DNA of 64,000 nucleotides from Galbitalea sp036271875 (GTDB lineage: Bacteria; Actinomycetota; Actinomycetes; Actinomycetales; Microbacteriaceae): NCBI GenBank assembly GCA_036271875.1, contig DATAZU010000011.1:1-64000 (forward strand), written 5' to 3'. Position 1 is the first letter of the stretch. Every line of letters begins with the position of its first letter. Under the pieces are notes generated by a model, which worked only from the letters and a program-made list of their open reading frames with translations, had not been told where the DNA came from and did no database searches. This document shows positions 17,625-25,843 of the stretch, piece by piece. The position numbers and the translations under genes are program-made.

Positions 17625-18563
17625 CTAACCCGTCGCCTGGGGAGTATCTCGCAGTCGAACCTTGCCCTTCTGTTCGCCAGCCTTGGCGATCTCCACTTGA
17701 GCGCCGCGTGACTTCACAAATTCGGTGAAGGTCTTGAAGCCGAGGGACTTCTCATTGAATGCTGGGTCCAGACGCATCATCTGTTGCTTCACGGAGCCGC
17801 TCGCGAGCCATTCGTCATCGCTTTTGTCATGACCCAGGCTCATCGCCCGCACCAGTAGCTGCGTCGCTGACAGTTTTGAGTCGCCAGAATCTCGTTCGCC
17901 GTCATCCTCAACTTCCTTGGTCGCGGTGCTTTTCGGGCTCGTCGTCGCGGTCCTCTGCGCTCGGACGGCTGGCGCTTCCGCGGGCGCAGCAACTACGCCG
18001 GGCAACTGCCCGTAGAACTTGAACTCGTTGCACGCCGCCGCGAGTTGCTTACTGGTGGCGCCCAGCACGCCAATACCGACGACGTAGCGCCCGAGTCGCT
18101 TGCAGCGCTGGGCGAGCGGGATGAAGTCCGAGTCGCCTGCGACTATCACCACGACGCTGATTTCAGGCAGACGGAACATGTCCTCGACGACATCCACGGA
18201 GAGTCGGATGTCTGCGCCGTTCTTCTGGTAGGCCGCGGTCGGGAACATCTGGACCAGGTCGATCGCGCGGTCAACCAGCTGACCCGAGTAACGCGAATTC
18301 GCCGGCGCCGACCAGTCCGCGAATGCCCGACTAATGACAACGCTGCCAAAGGACGTCGCGTAGTCCAGGATGGCGCCAACATCCACGACCGCTCGAGACG
18401 CGGGATCCGTCGGCTTCAGGTTTTCATCCGGCTTCGAAGCGTGCGCGGTGCGGGCCTTGTCCGCCATGAAGCGGCCGCGGCCGAAGACTTCGTCGTAGCG
18501 CGAGATGACGATGTTGTCGAAATCGATGTAGACGGCAACTCGGGCGTCGGACGGTTCGGCCAT
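17625..18563 (-). CDS. NYN-domain (LabA-like) protein with C-terminal OST-HTH-like region
   Basis: The 312-residue protein has an NYN domain (PIN-like RNase fold) over about residues 1-170. The acidic residues are visible in VAVYIDFDNI near the start, DIRLSVDVVEDM in the middle and VAGDSDFIPL towards the end. A Lys/Glu linker follows. The C-terminal 75 residues, with LSATQLLVRAM and SLGFKTFTEFVKSRGAQVEI, resemble the OST-HTH/LOTUS fold, an RNA-binding module often joined to NYN. A metal-dependent RNase role is inferred from the family. The ATG at 18563 is preferred over a GTG two codons upstream. It is divergent from the membrane protein gene at 18728. Confidence 0.85.
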   Translation of the reverse strand: MAEPSDARVAVYIDFDNIVISRYDEVFGRGRFMADKARTAHASKPDENLKPTDPASRAVVDVGAILDYATSFGSVVISRAFADWSAPANSRYSGQLVDRAIDLVQMFPTAAYQKNGADIRLSVDVVEDMFRLPEISVVVIVAGDSDFIPLAQRCKRLGRYVVGIGVLGATSKQLAAACNEFKFYGQLPGVVAAPAEAPAVRAQRTATTSPKSTATKEVEDDGERDSGDSKLSATQLLVRAMSLGHDKSDDEWLASGSVKQQMMRLDPAFNEKSLGFKTFTEFVKSRGAQVEIAKAGEQKGKVRLRDTPQATG

Positions 18564-18727
18564 GTTCACTCATCTCATGAAGCAAAACGTTTCGATGTCA
18601 GTCTCGCGTGCCGCACCCGCTGTGGCAACGGTGCGGACCTCCAACGATCCGGCGTGGGCCACTAGAGTGCTGCAAGGGTTGCCGATCGGGAGCCTTCTGC
18701 CTGACACGGGAAGGGAGTTTCCAGCCG

Positions 18728-19810
18728 ATGAGTGTCCCGACGGCACGAGCGTCCGGTGTCGGCACTGCACGCGGCATCCTGCTCAGCCAGGTGATCGCGA
18801 TCCTTACCGGGGCTGTCGTCGTAGTCGCGTCTGGACTACTCGGATCCGCGGTTCGGACCCAGCTCGCGCGGCAGGATTTCGACACGGTTATGTCGAAAGT
18901 CGTTGCACAGGTCGAATCGGACGACGACGCGCATGCCGCGCTTGCCCGTATCGAGGGAGACGGCCTCGCATCGTCGGCAAAATCCGCGCTCGCAGCCCTC
19001 ACGCCCTGCATTGGCGCAGCAGCGACGTCCTCAACGCAGGATGCACTCATCCAGTTGGTGGGGTTCGACGCGCAAGCTGGTGCGCCGCGCGACCTGCTTC
19101 CGATGATCGATACGCCGCCAAGCGAGGCGAGTTACCTCGCGACCGCCGAAAGGCTGCGGCGAACGCTCTCCGATTTTCGGGTGCAGTCGGCAGAGACACG
19201 GGCGGATGCCCAGGCGAACCAGATCGCGGAGGACGAAGTCAGCAAAAACCTTGATGCAATCGGTGCCAGCATCGGGAGTAGTTCTTCCCGACTGATCGCG
19301 AAGGATGTCTATGCGACGAAACCCGTCAAGGATGCGTATGGGTCCGCAGTCGCGAAGGTCAGCGCCACGACAACCGCCATCGCGCCCGAGCTCGCGTCGC
19401 ACCGGACGATGAAGGTCACGGCCGGTCAGAGCGCTGCTCTCATCTCCGCGCTGACCCAGTTCGCCAGCGAGTGTAAAGCGGTCGCGGTATCGAGTATCGC
19501 CAACAAGCCGAAACCCGTGAGGATCTCCCGAGGCACCGGGTCGTCCGGATACCCGGACTGGCATCAACAGTTTTGGTTGGAATTGGTCGACGTGCCCAAC
19601 GAATTCCAGCTCGGGTTGAACGTCAACAGCGTCGCGTCGTTCGGATGCAACCCAACGAGCCTCGTCGCCGAAGGCACGACAACGGGTGCTTTGGGATCAT
19701 TCCGAACACTCAACGTCGCCGGGTCGCCGCCATACTTCGATATCCGCGAGCGGCACATCTCCGCCACCGCGGTCCAGTGGGCCGTCGTCGGCTGTACGAA
19801 ACCGAGGTAA
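18728..19810 (+). CDS. Membrane-anchored hypothetical protein
   Basis: The 360-residue protein has one N-terminal hydrophobic helix (GILLSQVIAILTGAVVVVASGLLG) and a long, mainly extracytoplasmic domain rich in Ala and Ser with helical stretches and scattered cysteines. The ATG at 18728 has AAGGGAG about 10 bases upstream, which rules out longer frames. No family was recognised. Its TAA overlaps the ATG of the next gene (TAATG at 19808-19812), so the two proteins are translationally coupled and may work together in the membrane. Confidence 0.75.
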   Translation: MSVPTARASGVGTARGILLSQVIAILTGAVVVVASGLLGSAVRTQLARQDFDTVMSKVVAQVESDDDAHAALARIEGDGLASSAKSALAALTPCIGAAATSSTQDALIQLVGFDAQAGAPRDLLPMIDTPPSEASYLATAERLRRTLSDFRVQSAETRADAQANQIAEDEVSKNLDAIGASIGSSSSRLIAKDVYATKPVKDAYGSAVAKVSATTTAIAPELASHRTMKVTAGQSAALISALTQFASECKAVAVSSIANKPKPVRISRGTGSSGYPDWHQQFWLELVDVPNEFQLGLNVNSVASFGCNPTSLVAEGTTTGALGSFRTLNVAGSPPYFDIRERHISATAVQWAVVGCTKPR

Positions 19811-20337
19811 TGATGACGCCAACGCTGCCCCACCCAGTCGAAGATGTTTGGCCGCGCCATGCGATCTGGCGGGCCGTCTTTAGTCCGTCGTTTATCTATT
19901 CGACGATCATCGTCATGGCCGTGATCATCGTTGCTGATGACTTCCAATCAGACTTCGAGCTGTTCGAGGTCACGCTCGGAACCGTCTTGGTGGTCTGGGT
20001 CGGCCACGTTTTCAGCGACACGGTGGCCAAGGGATTCAACGTGCATCCGCATCCACCGTCGATCCGTCGACTGTTTCATCACGCCGTTGTTGATTCGAAC
20101 GGGGTGCTGGTCGCCGCGGTCTTGCCACTGGTTTTTCTCCTGCTCGGGGCGCTGGGTGCGCTCGACGAGTACTTCGCCTACTGGTGTTCGCTCGGTGTAT
20201 CGGTGATCGTACTTGGAGTCGTTGGATGGATGCTGTTTCAGCGTCGCGGGAATAGTTGGCCCGTCCGGCTGGCCGGCGCCATCGCGACCGCAGCTCTCGG
20301 CATCCTCGTCGTCGCACTCAAGGCGCTCGTGCACTGA
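19810..20337 (+). CDS. Hypothetical integral membrane protein, coupled to upstream gene
   Basis: The 175-residue protein has about five hydrophobic helices: FIYSTIIVMAVIIVAD, VTLGTVLVVWVGHVF, VLVAAVLPLVFLLLGALGAL, WCSLGVSVIVLGVVGWMLF and the C-terminal AGAIATAALGILVVALKAL. An HPHPPSIRR loop and an FSDTVAKGF segment lie between the second and third. The start overlaps the stop of the preceding gene; a second ATG follows immediately at 19813. No family was recognised, so transport or a structural role cannot be distinguished. Confidence 0.75.
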   Translation: MMTPTLPHPVEDVWPRHAIWRAVFSPSFIYSTIIVMAVIIVADDFQSDFELFEVTLGTVLVVWVGHVFSDTVAKGFNVHPHPPSIRRLFHHAVVDSNGVLVAAVLPLVFLLLGALGALDEYFAYWCSLGVSVIVLGVVGWMLFQRRGNSWPVRLAGAIATAALGILVVALKALVH

Positions 20338-20359
20338 CGCCGCGAGCGTTCGCTGGAGG

Positions 20360-20632
20360 CTACGCGCTGGCGAAACGCTTGACTGCTCGTTCGTGAGCCT
20401 TTGCGGCCTCAATTTCGCGGTCCTTTGGGGGAGCGGTGGCAACGAGATCCTCGAGGAGGTGGTGCGTGATGTGCGCGATCTCGTTGACCGCACGCTCGAA
20501 CGCTTCTGCGTTTACCTTTGCGGGCTTGGTCGACCCGCTGATCTTACGGACGTACTGGAGAGCCGCCGCCTGAATCTCTTCGGCATTGGCGGCGGGCTCG
20601 AAATTGTGGAGGACGTGGATGTTTCGGCACAT
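20360..20632 (-). CDS. DUF2277 family protein
   Basis: The 90-residue protein begins MCRNIHVLHNFEP and contains AAALQYVRKISGSTKPAKVN, the hallmark of DUF2277, a small conserved bacterial family without known function. The Cys at position 2 and the AFERAV...I pattern are typical, as is the TAPPKDREIEAAKA tail. The longer open frame through this region is only the antisense extension. The gene is last in a minus-strand series with the 57-aa membrane protein and the 204-aa membrane-anchored protein. Confidence 0.9.
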   Translation of the reverse strand: MCRNIHVLHNFEPAANAEEIQAAALQYVRKISGSTKPAKVNAEAFERAVNEIAHITHHLLEDLVATAPPKDREIEAAKAHERAVKRFASA

Positions 20633-20694
20633 GCCAACGAACGTAATCGCAAATCGGGTTTGTCGGTAGAGCTCTCGATACACCGCTTCGCGGG

Positions 20695-20868
20695 CTACTC
20701 GACGCGAGAGTTGCCTGAGGCCCGCGCGCCGGGGCGACGGGGCCGGGTGATGCCGTCCGTCATGTGGAGTCCGGTGGCGAAGAACCAGATGAAGGCGAGG
20801 ATCATCGCACCCAACACGAGCACGATGATGACGATGCAGGCGTAGATCAGAAAGGTGAACGGATCCAT
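20695..20868 (-). CDS. Small single-helix membrane protein, 57 aa
   Basis: The ORF from ATG 20868 encodes MDPFTFLIYACIVIIVL and continues with one long hydrophobic helix through LAFIWFFATGL, then a basic tail (GITRPRRPGARASGN) and a TAG at 20695. GGAG lies two to three bases upstream of the ATG, close but usable. It starts 14 bases after the end of the 204-aa gene, which suggests one transcript. No family recognised. Confidence 0.65.
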   Translation of the reverse strand: MDPFTFLIYACIVIIVLVLGAMILAFIWFFATGLHMTDGITRPRRPGARASGNSRVE

Positions 20869-20882
20869 GTCTCCAGTCTGCC

Positions 20883-21497
20883 CTAACTTTGGCCGGCGCT
20901 CTTCGCGAGCGTGCCGTGGACGGCGACGAGTTGGTCAGCCAACTGGCTGAGCTGCCACGCCGAGTTGATGAACGAAAGGCCCTCAGCCTCGGTAATGGTG
21001 GCCGTTCCGTAGGCGATCCGATTGCGGATGAGCCGCAGGTCGTGCGCTGCTCGCACGAATTCGGGCTCGAGTACGCCGTTCTTTTCGAGGCCGGTGAGCA
21101 ACTCGCTGACGGAGACGCCGGATGGTGCAGCACCGCCGAACGCGGATGCGAGCTTCCGCAGCGCCTTCTCGAGCCCTGCCCAGGCGTAGATCGCGGCGAG
21201 CGAGGGGCTCTCGTTCAGGGTTGCGAGCCACGGGTTCTTGTCCGCTGCTCGGGTTCGGGGCTTTTCGGGCACCAGTTCCCGCCTGCTCTGCGCCGAGGCG
21301 ACGGCCGCTTCGGTGGACACGGCGGCGCGCTGGATCTCCTTGCCGAGCTTAACTGTGGCGCCGAAGAGTTCGATGTCCGTCGCGCGACGGATGAGCCCGA
21401 CCAGGGGTTTGTGGAAAATCAGGAGCGCCACCAGAACGAGCACGGGCCACGCGAGACTACCCACCAGGCTCGCAATGAATTGGAGAACGCTCACCAA
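20883..21497 (-). CDS. Membrane-anchored hypothetical protein with helical cytoplasmic domain
   Basis: The 204-residue protein starts with one hydrophobic helix (LVGSLAWPVLVLVALLIF) followed by HKPLVGLIRRATDIELFGATVKLGKEIQ, a juxtamembrane pattern often seen before DUF4145-like or HEPN-like helical domains. The C-terminal region has RAAHDLRLIRNRIAYG, with R-x3-6-H/Y spacing loosely like HEPN RNA-cleaving motifs; this resemblance is weak. It is first in a minus-strand series with the 57-aa protein and DUF2277. Function unknown. Confidence 0.75.
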   Translation of the reverse strand: MVSVLQFIASLVGSLAWPVLVLVALLIFHKPLVGLIRRATDIELFGATVKLGKEIQRAAVSTEAAVASAQSRRELVPEKPRTRAADKNPWLATLNESPSLAAIYAWAGLEKALRKLASAFGGAAPSGVSVSELLTGLEKNGVLEPEFVRAAHDLRLIRNRIAYGTATITEAEGLSFINSAWQLSQLADQLVAVHGTLAKSAGQS

Positions 21498-21545
21498 TTC
21501 AGTATGGCCCGCCGAACCGACAGCTTGTGTAGGTAGACGGCGCAG

Positions 21546-22637
21546 TCAGTTGGACGGCGTGCAGTTCGTGTCTGCTGCGGTGCAGGAGAACGAGAAGGCG
21601 TTCAGTCCGGAACTGTAGGTCGCAAGCTCGGAAGGGTTCTGCGACGCGATCGTCAGCTTGTAGCTGCTCTTGTCGGCGGACACCGTGTAGGTCGCCGTCT
21701 CTCCCACGGTGAGCGTTGCGATGCGCGCCCCGGTCGATGACTCGACGACCGTCCCTTTCATGGTCACGGACGCCGGCCACGCCGCGCCCGGAGGCAGCGT
21801 CGCTTTGCCCGACGCGTACATCCGGTTGATGGCGGTGGCGAGTGCCTGCGCACCGACTTCCTGTGAGGACAGCGACGCGTTCAGCGGAAAGACGAGCGGC
21901 ACCGGCGAGTTCTCTGCGGTGGTTGCATTCGTCGTTGTCGCCGAGATCGAGCTTGCCGACTGCGGGAAAATCGAACCGGCGAGAGAGGTAACCGGTCCAG
22001 CCAGGAACACGCTTGCCGTGGCGGCGAGTCCGAACAGGATGCCTAGAATCGGCGCCCAGCGGATCGTTGCGGAACCATTGCGTCGGCGAATCAGAGCGCG
22101 CACGCCGAAGATCACGGCGAGCAGGCACGTGACCGCAACCCAGATGCTGTCGAGCGGCACCATCTTTGCCACGGCCAACGCTATTGCGGCTGCACCGAAC
22201 AGAAAAGCCAGCAGTGCGGCACCGTTGCTCGGCGCCGGGTCTGGCCGCATTCGCGCCGCCGAGTCCCAGGGATCGATCGTCGCTCCGGCCGGTCCCGTAA
22301 AGCCACCGGTCATCCCGAATGGAGCGGAAGGCGATGGCGAAGTGAACGAACCTGCGATGCTCGTGGACGTCGGGCCCGTCATCGGCGAGTGAACGCCGGG
22401 CGCGAGGGGCATGAGGGGCGCCGGCGCGACCGTCGCGGCGGGCATCGTGCCCGCCTGCGCCGCTGGCGCGGCAGGCATAGGGGATGCATCCCACGCCCGA
22501 TTCGGCGGAGGGCTCGTCGGAGTCTCCACGCGGATGTGGTCCGTCCACGCGGTGCCGTCCCACCATCGGTCTCCACCCGACTGCGCCGGATCGGCGTACC
22601 AACCTGCCGCCAGAGTTTGCTGTGCCTCGATCGTCAT
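21546..22637 (-). CDS. DUF2510 membrane protein
   Basis: The 363-residue protein opens with a DUF2510 motif (AAGWYADPAQSGGDRWWDGTAWTDH), a tryptophan-rich module common at the N-terminus of actinobacterial membrane proteins. A Pro/Ala/Ser-rich linker (about 45-130) leads to three or four membrane helices (LLAFLFGAAAIALAV, WVAVTCLLAVIFGV, APILGILFGLAATASVFLAG). An extracytoplasmic domain of about 150 residues with two late cysteines (FSCTAADTNC) ends the protein. The ATG at 22637 (MTIEAQQTL) puts DUF2510 at the usual distance from the start. Molecular function unknown. Confidence 0.85.
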   Translation of the reverse strand: MTIEAQQTLAAGWYADPAQSGGDRWWDGTAWTDHIRVETPTSPPPNRAWDASPMPAAPAAQAGTMPAATVAPAPLMPLAPGVHSPMTGPTSTSIAGSFTSPSPSAPFGMTGGFTGPAGATIDPWDSAARMRPDPAPSNGAALLAFLFGAAAIALAVAKMVPLDSIWVAVTCLLAVIFGVRALIRRRNGSATIRWAPILGILFGLAATASVFLAGPVTSLAGSIFPQSASSISATTTNATTAENSPVPLVFPLNASLSSQEVGAQALATAINRMYASGKATLPPGAAWPASVTMKGTVVESSTGARIATLTVGETATYTVSADKSSYKLTIASQNPSELATYSSGLNAFSFSCTAADTNCTPSN

Positions 22638-22838
22638 TATTCTTTTGCCCCGCATAACGCCCAGAAAGCGGAGGGTCCCCGCAGAATTCACGCTAGTCCC
22701 GAGGCGAAATCGGGGCGCACCCCATTTCGTGTGCCCCCGGGATTGGGGGGGACCGGGAGAGTGAACTTTTGCGCTCGACGGCTCGCGTCGAACGGGCGCG
22801 TGTCATATGGACCACGCCGAAAGTGCTTAGCTTGTCTA

Positions 22839-24344
22839 ATGAATACGCCACCGGTCCCGGGGCTGGATCCCCGCCGCTGGCGCGGACTCTTCGTTCTTCT
22901 GCTCGGCCAGTTCTGCGCTCTGCTCGACGTGAGCATCACCAACGTCGCCCTGCCATCGATCGGTCGCGCGACCGGCGCCGGACCGGCAGAACTGCAGTGG
23001 ATCGTGAGTGGCTACATCCTCGCCTTCGCGCTGATGCCCGTTATCGCCGGCCGACTCGGTGATACGAGGGGTCGTCGGCGCATCTTCTTCATCGGCACCG
23101 TCGGCTTTATTGTTGCCAGCGCCGGTGTCGGGCTCTCCCCGACTCCGCTCATCATGATCGCCTGTCGCGTCGTGCAGGGCCTGTTCGGCGGACTTCTCGG
23201 CCCTCAAGTTTCCGGCTACATTCAGAACGCATTCCCGCGGAACGAACGGGGGCGCGCCTTTGGGGCACTCGGCGGTACGGTCGGAATCGGCACGGCACTG
23301 GGGCCGGTCATCGGCGGACTGCTCATCGGCCTCGGTGGACCCGACCTCGGCTGGCGGCTGGTCTTCTTCGTCAACGTGCCGATCGGGCTGGTTGCAATCG
23401 TGCTCGGCATCCTCTGGGTCACCCCACTCAAGCCGACCGGGGACCCGCGCTCGACCCAGCTGGATGTTCCTGGCGCATTCCTGCTCGGGGCAGGACTGCT
23501 GTGCTTGCTTTTTCCGATCGTCGAAGTCAACGAGTTCCACAATGGATGGCTGTTCCTGCTGTTCCTGCCGGGCGCGGCCCTGATAGCCGGATTCATCCGG
23601 CGGGAGTTGCGACTGAGCAGGACCGATGGATCGCCCCTGCTCGACCTGCGGCTATTCCGGGTGCCGACATTTACGACCGGCGTCGCCTTCGCGGTCGTGT
23701 TCTTCTGCTCGAACACCGGCATCCCGCTCGTGCTTTCGCTGTTCTACCAGGAGGGGCTCGGGTTCTCGGCGCTCGAGTCTGGCCTCGGGATCAGTGCGTT
23801 CGCGGTCGGGGTCGTCGTCGGGTCGCAGGTCGCCGGGCGGTTCGTCGTGCGCTTTGGCCGTCCACTAGTGCTCGGCGCAGTGAGCCTGTTCTTCGTCGCG
23901 ACCCTGATCATTGGCATCGTGATTCACTTCGCTGCGCACGTGACGAGTCCGGTTGACATCATCCTTCGACTCGCCATCCCGCTGGTGTTCCTTGGGCTCG
24001 CCGGTGGTTCCATCGTGACACCCAACCAGACGCTGACCCTGCTGGACGTCGACCCGAGGATGGGCGGTGCGGCCGGCGGCGTGTTGCAGACCGCGCAACG
24101 GGTCGGCTCGTCGATCGGGCAAACCGTGCTCGGAACGCTGTTCTTCCTCTCGGTCGCGAGCGTCACCGCATCCGCTTCGATCGGGAAGCCGGCGGCGCAT
24201 CCGTCCGCTTTCGCGAACGCGCTCGACATCGGCCTGTTCGGCTCCCTGGCGTTTTCGGGTGCGGCGCTCGTGCTCGGCCTAATCGACCTGCGGCGCAAGC
24301 GAGACGGAGTCGATCCCGCGACCGAGCCGGTCACACTTCCGTAA
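22839..24344 (+). CDS. MFS transporter, DHA2 (EmrB/QacA-like) drug exporter
   Basis: The 501-residue protein has about 14 predicted membrane helices, and the family motif A appears as GRLGDTRGRRRIF. The N-terminal LLGQFCALLDVSITNVALPSIG and the motif C-like region GTALGPVIGGLLIG place it in the DHA2 drug:proton antiporter group. It would export cationic or amphipathic compounds. The ATG at 22839 was chosen because it directly precedes the first helix; no ribosome binding site is visible, so the message may be leaderless. The TAA stop lies inside a hairpin arm (24341-24351). No regulator is adjacent. Confidence 0.9.
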   Translation: MNTPPVPGLDPRRWRGLFVLLLGQFCALLDVSITNVALPSIGRATGAGPAELQWIVSGYILAFALMPVIAGRLGDTRGRRRIFFIGTVGFIVASAGVGLSPTPLIMIACRVVQGLFGGLLGPQVSGYIQNAFPRNERGRAFGALGGTVGIGTALGPVIGGLLIGLGGPDLGWRLVFFVNVPIGLVAIVLGILWVTPLKPTGDPRSTQLDVPGAFLLGAGLLCLLFPIVEVNEFHNGWLFLLFLPGAALIAGFIRRELRLSRTDGSPLLDLRLFRVPTFTTGVAFAVVFFCSNTGIPLVLSLFYQEGLGFSALESGLGISAFAVGVVVGSQVAGRFVVRFGRPLVLGAVSLFFVATLIIGIVIHFAAHVTSPVDIILRLAIPLVFLGLAGGSIVTPNQTLTLLDVDPRMGGAAGGVLQTAQRVGSSIGQTVLGTLFFLSVASVTASASIGKPAAHPSAFANALDIGLFGSLAFSGAALVLGLIDLRRKRDGVDPATEPVTLP

Positions 24345-24429
24345 CTCATGCAGATTTGCGGATCCGGTCGACGGAACCGCGCAATCTCAAGGGTGCCCCG
24401 AGCTTCGCGGCGGTTGCAGCATGAGTTAC
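24341..24429. terminator. Long-range hairpin at the end of the MFS gene
   Basis: A perfect 11-base inverted repeat, gtaactcatgc (24341-24351) and gcatgagttac (24419-24429), encloses about 67 bases that can themselves pair in part (agatttgcgg against the later ccgcgcaatct). The left arm contains the TAA stop of the exporter gene. It lies between convergent genes and may serve as terminator for both, though it lacks a clear T-run. Confidence 0.45.
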
Positions 24430-24456
24430 GAAGGTGTCAGGCAACGGCGCGGGAAC

Positions 24457-24729
24457 CTAGACGACGTGCGCGACGACGCCGATCAGTACCAGATTGGCGA
24501 GGAGCAGACCGCCGAGCGTGAAGGCGGCGACACGATCCTTGAAGGTGATCGCGGCGCGAAGACTGTGAGTACGTGGCGCGGGAGCCTGCGTGTCAGGGTT
24601 GGCCGAGTAGTACTCGGTCCATTCGGCACCGTTCCACCAACGACGGCGTGACCGATCACCTCGGTCGGGGTACCACCCGGCCGGGATACGGTGCGCGATG
24701 TCTGCTGTGACTGCCACTGGTGTTCCCAC
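24457..24729 (-). CDS. Small DUF2510 membrane protein
   Basis: The protein has up to 90 residues: a DUF2510 module (IPAGWYPDRGDRSRRRWWNGAEWTEYY) followed by one C-terminal membrane helix (FTLGGLLLANLVLIGVVAHVV). It resembles a cut-down version of the larger DUF2510 proteins at 21546 and 31736. The start is uncertain: GTG at 24729 has a GAGG that is too close, and a second in-frame GTG lies at 24717. Function unknown. Confidence 0.75.
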   Translation of the reverse strand: MGTPVAVTADIAHRIPAGWYPDRGDRSRRRWWNGAEWTEYYSANPDTQAPAPRTHSLRAAITFKDRVAAFTLGGLLLANLVLIGVVAHVV

Positions 24730-24868
24730 TGCCTCAAGGAATGCTGTCGTGCATTGCCTACTTTAGGCGAAGCTACAGGGAAACTGTGGTAAGCGCTCGC
24801 CCCATTTCGTGGTACGACGCTTCGATTCGCGCACGCCCCGCGGGCTCGTGCTGCGGAGCGGCCGATGG

Positions 24869-25618
24869 TCAGGTGTGTGAGGTGATCCTTCCGTTGTACT
24901 GGCGATCGACCAGACCGGGGAAGAGGTTGCTGAAGAAAATGAGCAGCCGGTAACGGCCGGGCACGACGACCCGCCGGCGGGTGCGGGTGAGGCAGGTCTC
25001 GATCGCGTCGGCGATGACCTCCGGCCCTGGCATCCGTGCTGAGCGATGTGCGGTCATCTCGGTTGCGATGTAGCCGGGCTCGACCAGGGAAACGTGGATG
25101 CCGCTCCCGGCGATTTCTCGCCGCACCGAGTCGGTGAGCCCTCGAAGCCCAAACTTCGTGGCGGAGTAGATACCGCCGATCGCGATCTCGCCCTTCACCG
25201 ACCCGACGTTCACGATCGCTCCACTGCCCTGGGCCTGCATGATCGGGATGACCGCCCGCATGAAACGGATGGGCGCCAGCAGATTTGTCCCGATCATCGT
25301 CTGCACGTCGTCGTCGGCTGTCATGACCTGGTTCATCCCGCCGAGGCCGGCGATGTTGAGCATCGCGTCGATGCGCCCGCCCGCGACGCGTGCCTGCTCG
25401 ACGACGTTCTCGATGTCCTTCAGTTTGCCAAGATCGGCGACGACGACCATTGCGGTCCCACCGCGAGACTGGATCAGCGCCTTGAGTTCCGCCAGCTGCG
25501 GTGCCCGTCGAGCCACGAGGACGACGAGCCACCCCTTCGCCGAGAGCTGCAGCGCCGTCGTCCGACCGATTCCGCTCGATGCCCCGGTCACGATCGCAAC
25601 GGGACGCGGAGTTGTCAT
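24869..25618 (-). CDS. Short-chain dehydrogenase/reductase
   Basis: The 249-residue classical SDR has the cofactor motif TGASSGIG (11-18), AD at 61-62, NIAG in place of NNAG (88-91), the catalytic Ser140, and Y151-x3-K155 in YSATK. R37-R38 after the second strand favours NADP(H). It should reduce or oxidise a small carbonyl or alcohol compound in the cytoplasm; the substrate is not evident. The C-terminal LLIFFSNLFPGLVDRQ segment is hydrophobic and is seen in some membrane-associated SDRs. It is transcribed alone. Confidence 0.9.
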   Translation of the reverse strand: MTTPRPVAIVTGASSGIGRTTALQLSAKGWLVVLVARRAPQLAELKALIQSRGGTAMVVVADLGKLKDIENVVEQARVAGGRIDAMLNIAGLGGMNQVMTADDDVQTMIGTNLLAPIRFMRAVIPIMQAQGSGAIVNVGSVKGEIAIGGIYSATKFGLRGLTDSVRREIAGSGIHVSLVEPGYIATEMTAHRSARMPGPEVIADAIETCLTRTRRRVVVPGRYRLLIFFSNLFPGLVDRQYNGRITSHT

Positions 25619-25807
25619 GACTCGATCCTAAGACGCGAGGTCCGGGGCCAGGCTGCACCCACCGATCCGTCCAGCGCGACCCACATTCGCGGTGTACCCG
25701 ACTCTAGGCAAACTCAAAGCCAGATCACGTTTTGGTAACAGGCAACGCGGCCAAGCTGATTACTACAGCGCATTGAGACACCGACAGTGTCGATTCGTAA
25801 GATATGC

Positions 25808-25837
25808 CCGGCCGCCGCGGAACACCGAGGCGGCCGG
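25808..25837 (-). terminator. Hairpin terminator after ECF42 sigma gene
   Basis: CCGGCCGCC (25808-25816) pairs perfectly with GGCGGCCGG (25829-25837) around a 12-base loop, six bases beyond the stop of the sigma-factor gene on the minus strand. The bases that follow on that strand (gcatatctta) are AT-rich. A rho-independent terminator is likely. Confidence 0.65.
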
Positions 25838-25843
25838 ATGTCG

